Assembly: GCA_002684375.1 (NCBI GenBank)
Contig: NYVC01000040.1
Coordinates: 1-9,296 of the forward strand
Direction of reading: 5' to 3'
From: Marinovum sp.
GTDB lineage: Bacteria; Pseudomonadota; Alphaproteobacteria; Rhodobacterales; Rhodobacteraceae
DNA length: 9,296 nt
The notes under the pieces are model-generated. The model had not been told where the DNA came from and made no database searches. It saw only the letters and a list, made by a program, of their open reading frames with translations. Every line of letters begins with the position of its first letter. Position 1 is the stretch's first letter. Made by a program: the position numbers and the translations under genes. Positions 7,324 through 9,296 of the stretch are shown piece after piece.

Positions 7324-8469
7324 ATGCCAAAAAAACCTCATCCTACAGCCTGCCTCGCACTTGCAGACGGGACGTTTTTCTATGGCATCGGTTTTGGCGC
7401 ACCCGGCATACGCGTGGCGGAATTATGCTTTAATACGGCAATGACCGGGTATCAGGAAATCATGACCGACCCGTCCTATGCAGGGCAGGTGATCACATTC
7501 ACCTTTCCGCATATTGGGAATGTTGGCGTCAACCCAGAGGATGACGAAACCGGTGACCCCGTGGCAGAAGGGATGGTGGTTAAGTGGAGCCCAACGACTG
7601 CCAGTAACTGGCGCGCGGCAGAAGAATTGTCCGACTGGCTGGCAAAGCGCGGCCGTGTCGCAATCGGTGGTATCGACACTCGGCGTCTAACCCGAGCAAT
7701 CCGCCAGCAGGGCGCGCCTCATGTCGCTTTGGCCTACGACCCGAACGGACAGTTCGACACCGCAGACCTGGTCGAGAAGGCAAGGACTTTTGCGGGGTTG
7801 GAAGGCGTAGATTTGGCGAAAGACGTGACCTGCGCGCAATCTTACCGTTGGAATGAACTTCGCTGGGCCTGGCCCGAAGGCTATGCCCCTCAGAAAAAGC
7901 CAAAGCATCGCGTTGTGGCGTTGGATTACGGCGCAAAGCGCAATATATTACGCTGTCTCGTAAGTGCCGGCTGTGACGTCACTGTATTGCCGGCCACTGC
8001 TACGGCAGAAGAGGTGCTGGCCCATAAGCCCGATGGGGTATTTCTATCAAACGGGCCGGGCGATCCTGCAGCGACCGGTGCATATGCGGTGCCGATGATC
8101 CAGCAGATTCTTGACACCACGGACCTACCAATCTTTGGAATTTGTCTCGGACATCAAATGCTGGCGCTGGCGCTTGGAGCGCAAACCATCAAAATGAATC
8201 ATGGTCATCACGGTGCAAACCACCCGGTCAAAGATCTCGATAGTGGCAAGGTGGAAATCACCTCAATGAACCACGGCTTTGCCGTTGACAGCCAGACCCT
8301 GCCAGAGGATGTGGTCGAAACTCATGTCTCGTTATTCGATGGATCCAACTGTGGTCTGAGACTGCGCGACAGAGCCGTTTTTTCAGTTCAGCATCACCCC
8401 GAAGCGAGCCCCGGACCACAAGATAGTTTTTATCTTTTTGAAAGGTTCGCGTCCTCGATGTGTGAATGA
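7324..8469 (+). CDS. carA: Carbamoyl-phosphate synthase small subunit (glutaminase)
   Basis: Hydrolyses glutamine and passes ammonia to CarB for carbamoyl phosphate, feeding arginine and pyrimidine synthesis. At 381 residues it has normal length. The N-terminal CarA domain (about 8-150) has FNTAMTGYQEIMTDPSYAGQ and GGIDTRRLTRAIRQQGAP. The class I glutamine amidotransferase domain (about 195-380) has LSNGPGDP (241-248), nucleophile C274 in GICLGHQ, and H358/E360 in QHHPEASPG, completing the catalytic triad. Glutamine-site residues in TSMNHGFAV are also present. The ATG has GGAG 8 bases upstream. carB is not adjacent in the window. Divergent from yqeY. No Rho-independent terminator with a U-tract is visible after the stop. 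Confidence 0.98.
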   Translation: MPKKPHPTACLALADGTFFYGIGFGAPGIRVAELCFNTAMTGYQEIMTDPSYAGQVITFTFPHIGNVGVNPEDDETGDPVAEGMVVKWSPTTASNWRAAEELSDWLAKRGRVAIGGIDTRRLTRAIRQQGAPHVALAYDPNGQFDTADLVEKARTFAGLEGVDLAKDVTCAQSYRWNELRWAWPEGYAPQKKPKHRVVALDYGAKRNILRCLVSAGCDVTVLPATATAEEVLAHKPDGVFLSNGPGDPAATGAYAVPMIQQILDTTDLPIFGICLGHQMLALALGAQTIKMNHGHHGANHPVKDLDSGKVEITSMNHGFAVDSQTLPEDVVETHVSLFDGSNCGLRLRDRAVFSVQHHPEASPGPQDSFYLFERFASSMCE

Positions 8470-8500
8470 AACTGATGAATGACATCATAATACATTGCAA

Positions 8501-8516
8501 TTAAACAAAATTTAAC
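8501..8516 (+). promoter_or_regulatory. CtrA-type binding box TTAA-N7-TTAAC
   Basis: TTAA (8501-8504), seven bases ACAAAAT, then TTAAC (8512-8516). This matches the full-site consensus TTAA-N7-TTAA(C) of the response regulator CtrA, which in Rhodobacterales controls motility, gene transfer agents and cell-surface or signalling genes. It lies 46 bases before the likely start codon of the gene at 8562, in the non-coding stretch after carA. The region is AT-rich, so a chance match is possible. The core promoter is unclear: a CATAAT (8486-8491) lies before the box and a TATTAT (8543-8548) after it. Confidence 0.5.
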
Positions 8517-8524
8517 AAACCACG

Positions 8525-8566
8525 CCCATTTCTAAAACATCCTATTATGAGGGTTTTAGAAATGGG
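8525..8566 (+). repeat. Perfect 14-bp inverted repeat over the start region of the next gene
   Basis: Left arm CCCATTTCTAAAAC (8525-8538) and right arm GTTTTAGAAATGGG (8553-8566) are exact reverse complements, separated by 14 bases. The right arm contains ATG at 8562-8564; the loop and first stem base hold GAGGG (8549-8553), the best ribosome-binding site. In RNA the stem would mask the start codon; in DNA it could bind a dimeric regulator. A terminator for carA is less likely because no T-run follows on either strand. Confidence 0.85.
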
Positions 8567-9296
8567 AGCTACACAAAAACGGATACCAGTCAAAACCGCT
8601 CCTGCAACGGCAGGCTCGGAAAGCAGACATCTCAACGCGCCGTTAGGATCTATATTATGTAGTTTGAGCTACATAACGACCGATGATCTAAAGTTTGCTC
8701 AGACGTTGCAAAAAACATCCCTCGCCCCTTTGGGCCGTATTTTAGTCGCTGAAAATATAATCAGTTCTGACCAATTATTAGTGGCGCAGTCACTGAAATA
8801 CGGCGTGCCGCGGATTCCCAACGAGGGCAGCCGCCCCGAGCCGGACCTGGCAAATTTGTTGACTGCAAATTTTTGCCGCAAGCACTGTATTATTCCATGG
8901 AAAAAGCAGGGGCGATCCATTCTAATCGCGACCTGCGACCCCGATCAATTTCGTGCAAATATGTCCGCATACCCGGAGCTCGCCCGCCGCACGAAAATGG
9001 CGCTCTGTTCGAAAGAGACAATTTATTCCGAACTGACCAAGAGACACAGCACAACATACCGCCGCAAGGCGGAAACCCTTGTCCCCGAGCAGCAAAGCTA
9101 TCGCCAACAAAATCCGGTGAAGTGGCACGGCATTAACAGTATCGCCATCGGCGCGGCCTGCGGGCTTGGCCTCGTCTTTATGCCCAACCTTGTCTTTCTA
9201 AGCATCGTCCTCTGGGCCTGTGCCGCCTTGACCAGCAGTAACCTTCTCAAGATTAGCGCCGCCCTTTCAAGACGAATACACTCGCCGTTCCACGCA
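8562..9296 (+). CDS. MshEN/GspE-N-domain membrane protein, probable family 2 glycosyltransferase (3' truncated)
   Basis: Open to the window edge (245 codons seen). ATG 8562 is preferred because GAGGG lies 8 bases upstream; in-frame ATG 8547 has no ribosome-binding site. After a polar start, two 24-residue repeats (27-50 PLGSIL...TLQ; 56-79 PLGRIL...SLK), split by exactly five residues, fit the MshEN c-di-GMP-binding pattern, but the consensus Arg before LG is Pro in both (P27, P56). Residues 96-165 continue as a T2SS-ATPase-type N-domain (IIPWKKQGRSILIATCDPDQF; later ETIYSELTKRH). A basic Gln-rich linker leads to a hydrophobic region (191-226; one or two membrane helices). MshEN plus membrane helices instead of a Walker ATPase indicates an NfrB-like glycosyltransferase and not a GspE/PilB ATPase. 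The catalytic GT-A domain would lie beyond the window, so that call is inference. Seven cysteines in the visible part are unusually many. Confidence 0.72.
   Translation, partial: MGATQKRIPVKTAPATAGSESRHLNAPLGSILCSLSYITTDDLKFAQTLQKTSLAPLGRILVAENIISSDQLLVAQSLKYGVPRIPNEGSRPEPDLANLLTANFCRKHCIIPWKKQGRSILIATCDPDQFRANMSAYPELARRTKMALCSKETIYSELTKRHSTTYRRKAETLVPEQQSYRQQNPVKWHGINSIAIGAACGLGLVFMPNLVFLSIVLWACAALTSSNLLKISAALSRRIHSPFHA
8655..8676 (+). repeat. 8-bp inverted repeat inside the 5' coding region
   Basis: TTATGTAG (8655-8662), six-base loop, CTACATAA (8669-8676), perfectly complementary. It lies about 31 codons into the gene starting at 8562. Its GAGCTACA (8666-8673) also occurs at 8566-8573, exactly 100 bases upstream, right at the end of the large inverted repeat. 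Function unknown; may be chance. Confidence 0.6.

Noticed and set aside
8543..8548. TATTAT as the -10 of the MshEN gene
   Set aside because: Initiation would fall near 8555, after the ribosome-binding site, giving an almost leaderless mRNA; no -35 lies at the right spacing, so it was not annotated as a promoter.
8553..8580. GTTTTAGA followed by GAGCTA, resembling the start of a type II CRISPR repeat or tracrRNA pairing region
   Set aside because: Only short pieces match, there is no repeat array or cas gene, and the segment is explained by the 14-bp inverted repeat and coding sequence.
8873..9136. 87-codon plus-strand frame
   Set aside because: Out of frame with, and fully inside, the MshEN gene; composition looks like an off-frame shadow.

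Overview
The window reads as a chromosomal housekeeping segment from an alphaproteobacterium, most likely Rhodobacterales (Roseobacter-like). This rests on four things: the protein sequences; the gene order (SPOR lipoprotein, DacC-type carboxypeptidase, tmk, holB, TatD-family hydrolase, PhnP-like MBL hydrolase); yqeY lying divergent from carA; and a CtrA-type box before the last gene. No insertion sequence, CRISPR array, rRNA or phage gene is visible. The assignment is by recognition and was not checked by a search.

Layout. Positions 57-146 (minus) hold a tRNA-Ser(TGA) with an encoded CCA. Positions 147-335 hold only a weak candidate tRNA promoter and two short GC-rich hairpins. From 336 to 6686 seven plus-strand genes are packed head to tail: a SPOR/RlpA-like lipoprotein, a D-Ala-D-Ala carboxypeptidase, thymidylate kinase, the DNA polymerase III delta' subunit, a TatD-family hydrolase, an MBL-fold hydrolase and an AEC-family transporter. 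Four junctions are 4-base start/stop overlaps (GTGA or ATGA), and the largest gap inside this run is 19 bases. This fits one translationally coupled operon joining peptidoglycan processing with dTTP supply and the replicative clamp loader. A GatB/YqeY gene runs back from the minus strand and its stop end overlaps the transporter by 9 bases. carA (small subunit of carbamoyl-phosphate synthetase) then starts divergently at 7324, behind a recognisable -35/-10 pair.

The right edge holds the most unusual part. An incomplete plus-strand gene begins near 8562 and runs off the window. It encodes tandem MshEN-type repeats, the rest of a GspE-type N-terminal domain, then a hydrophobic membrane region. 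This architecture is known from membrane glycosyltransferases tied to c-di-GMP and exopolysaccharide. Upstream lie an exact TTAA-N7-TTAA (CtrA-type) box at 8501-8515 and a perfect 14-bp inverted repeat at 8525-8566, whose right arm contains the likely start codon and whose loop contains most of the ribosome-binding site. This suggests layered control of a surface-polysaccharide gene by cell-cycle/motility signals, possibly RNA structure, and possibly c-di-GMP. The link is inference. The rest of the window is ordinary core genome.
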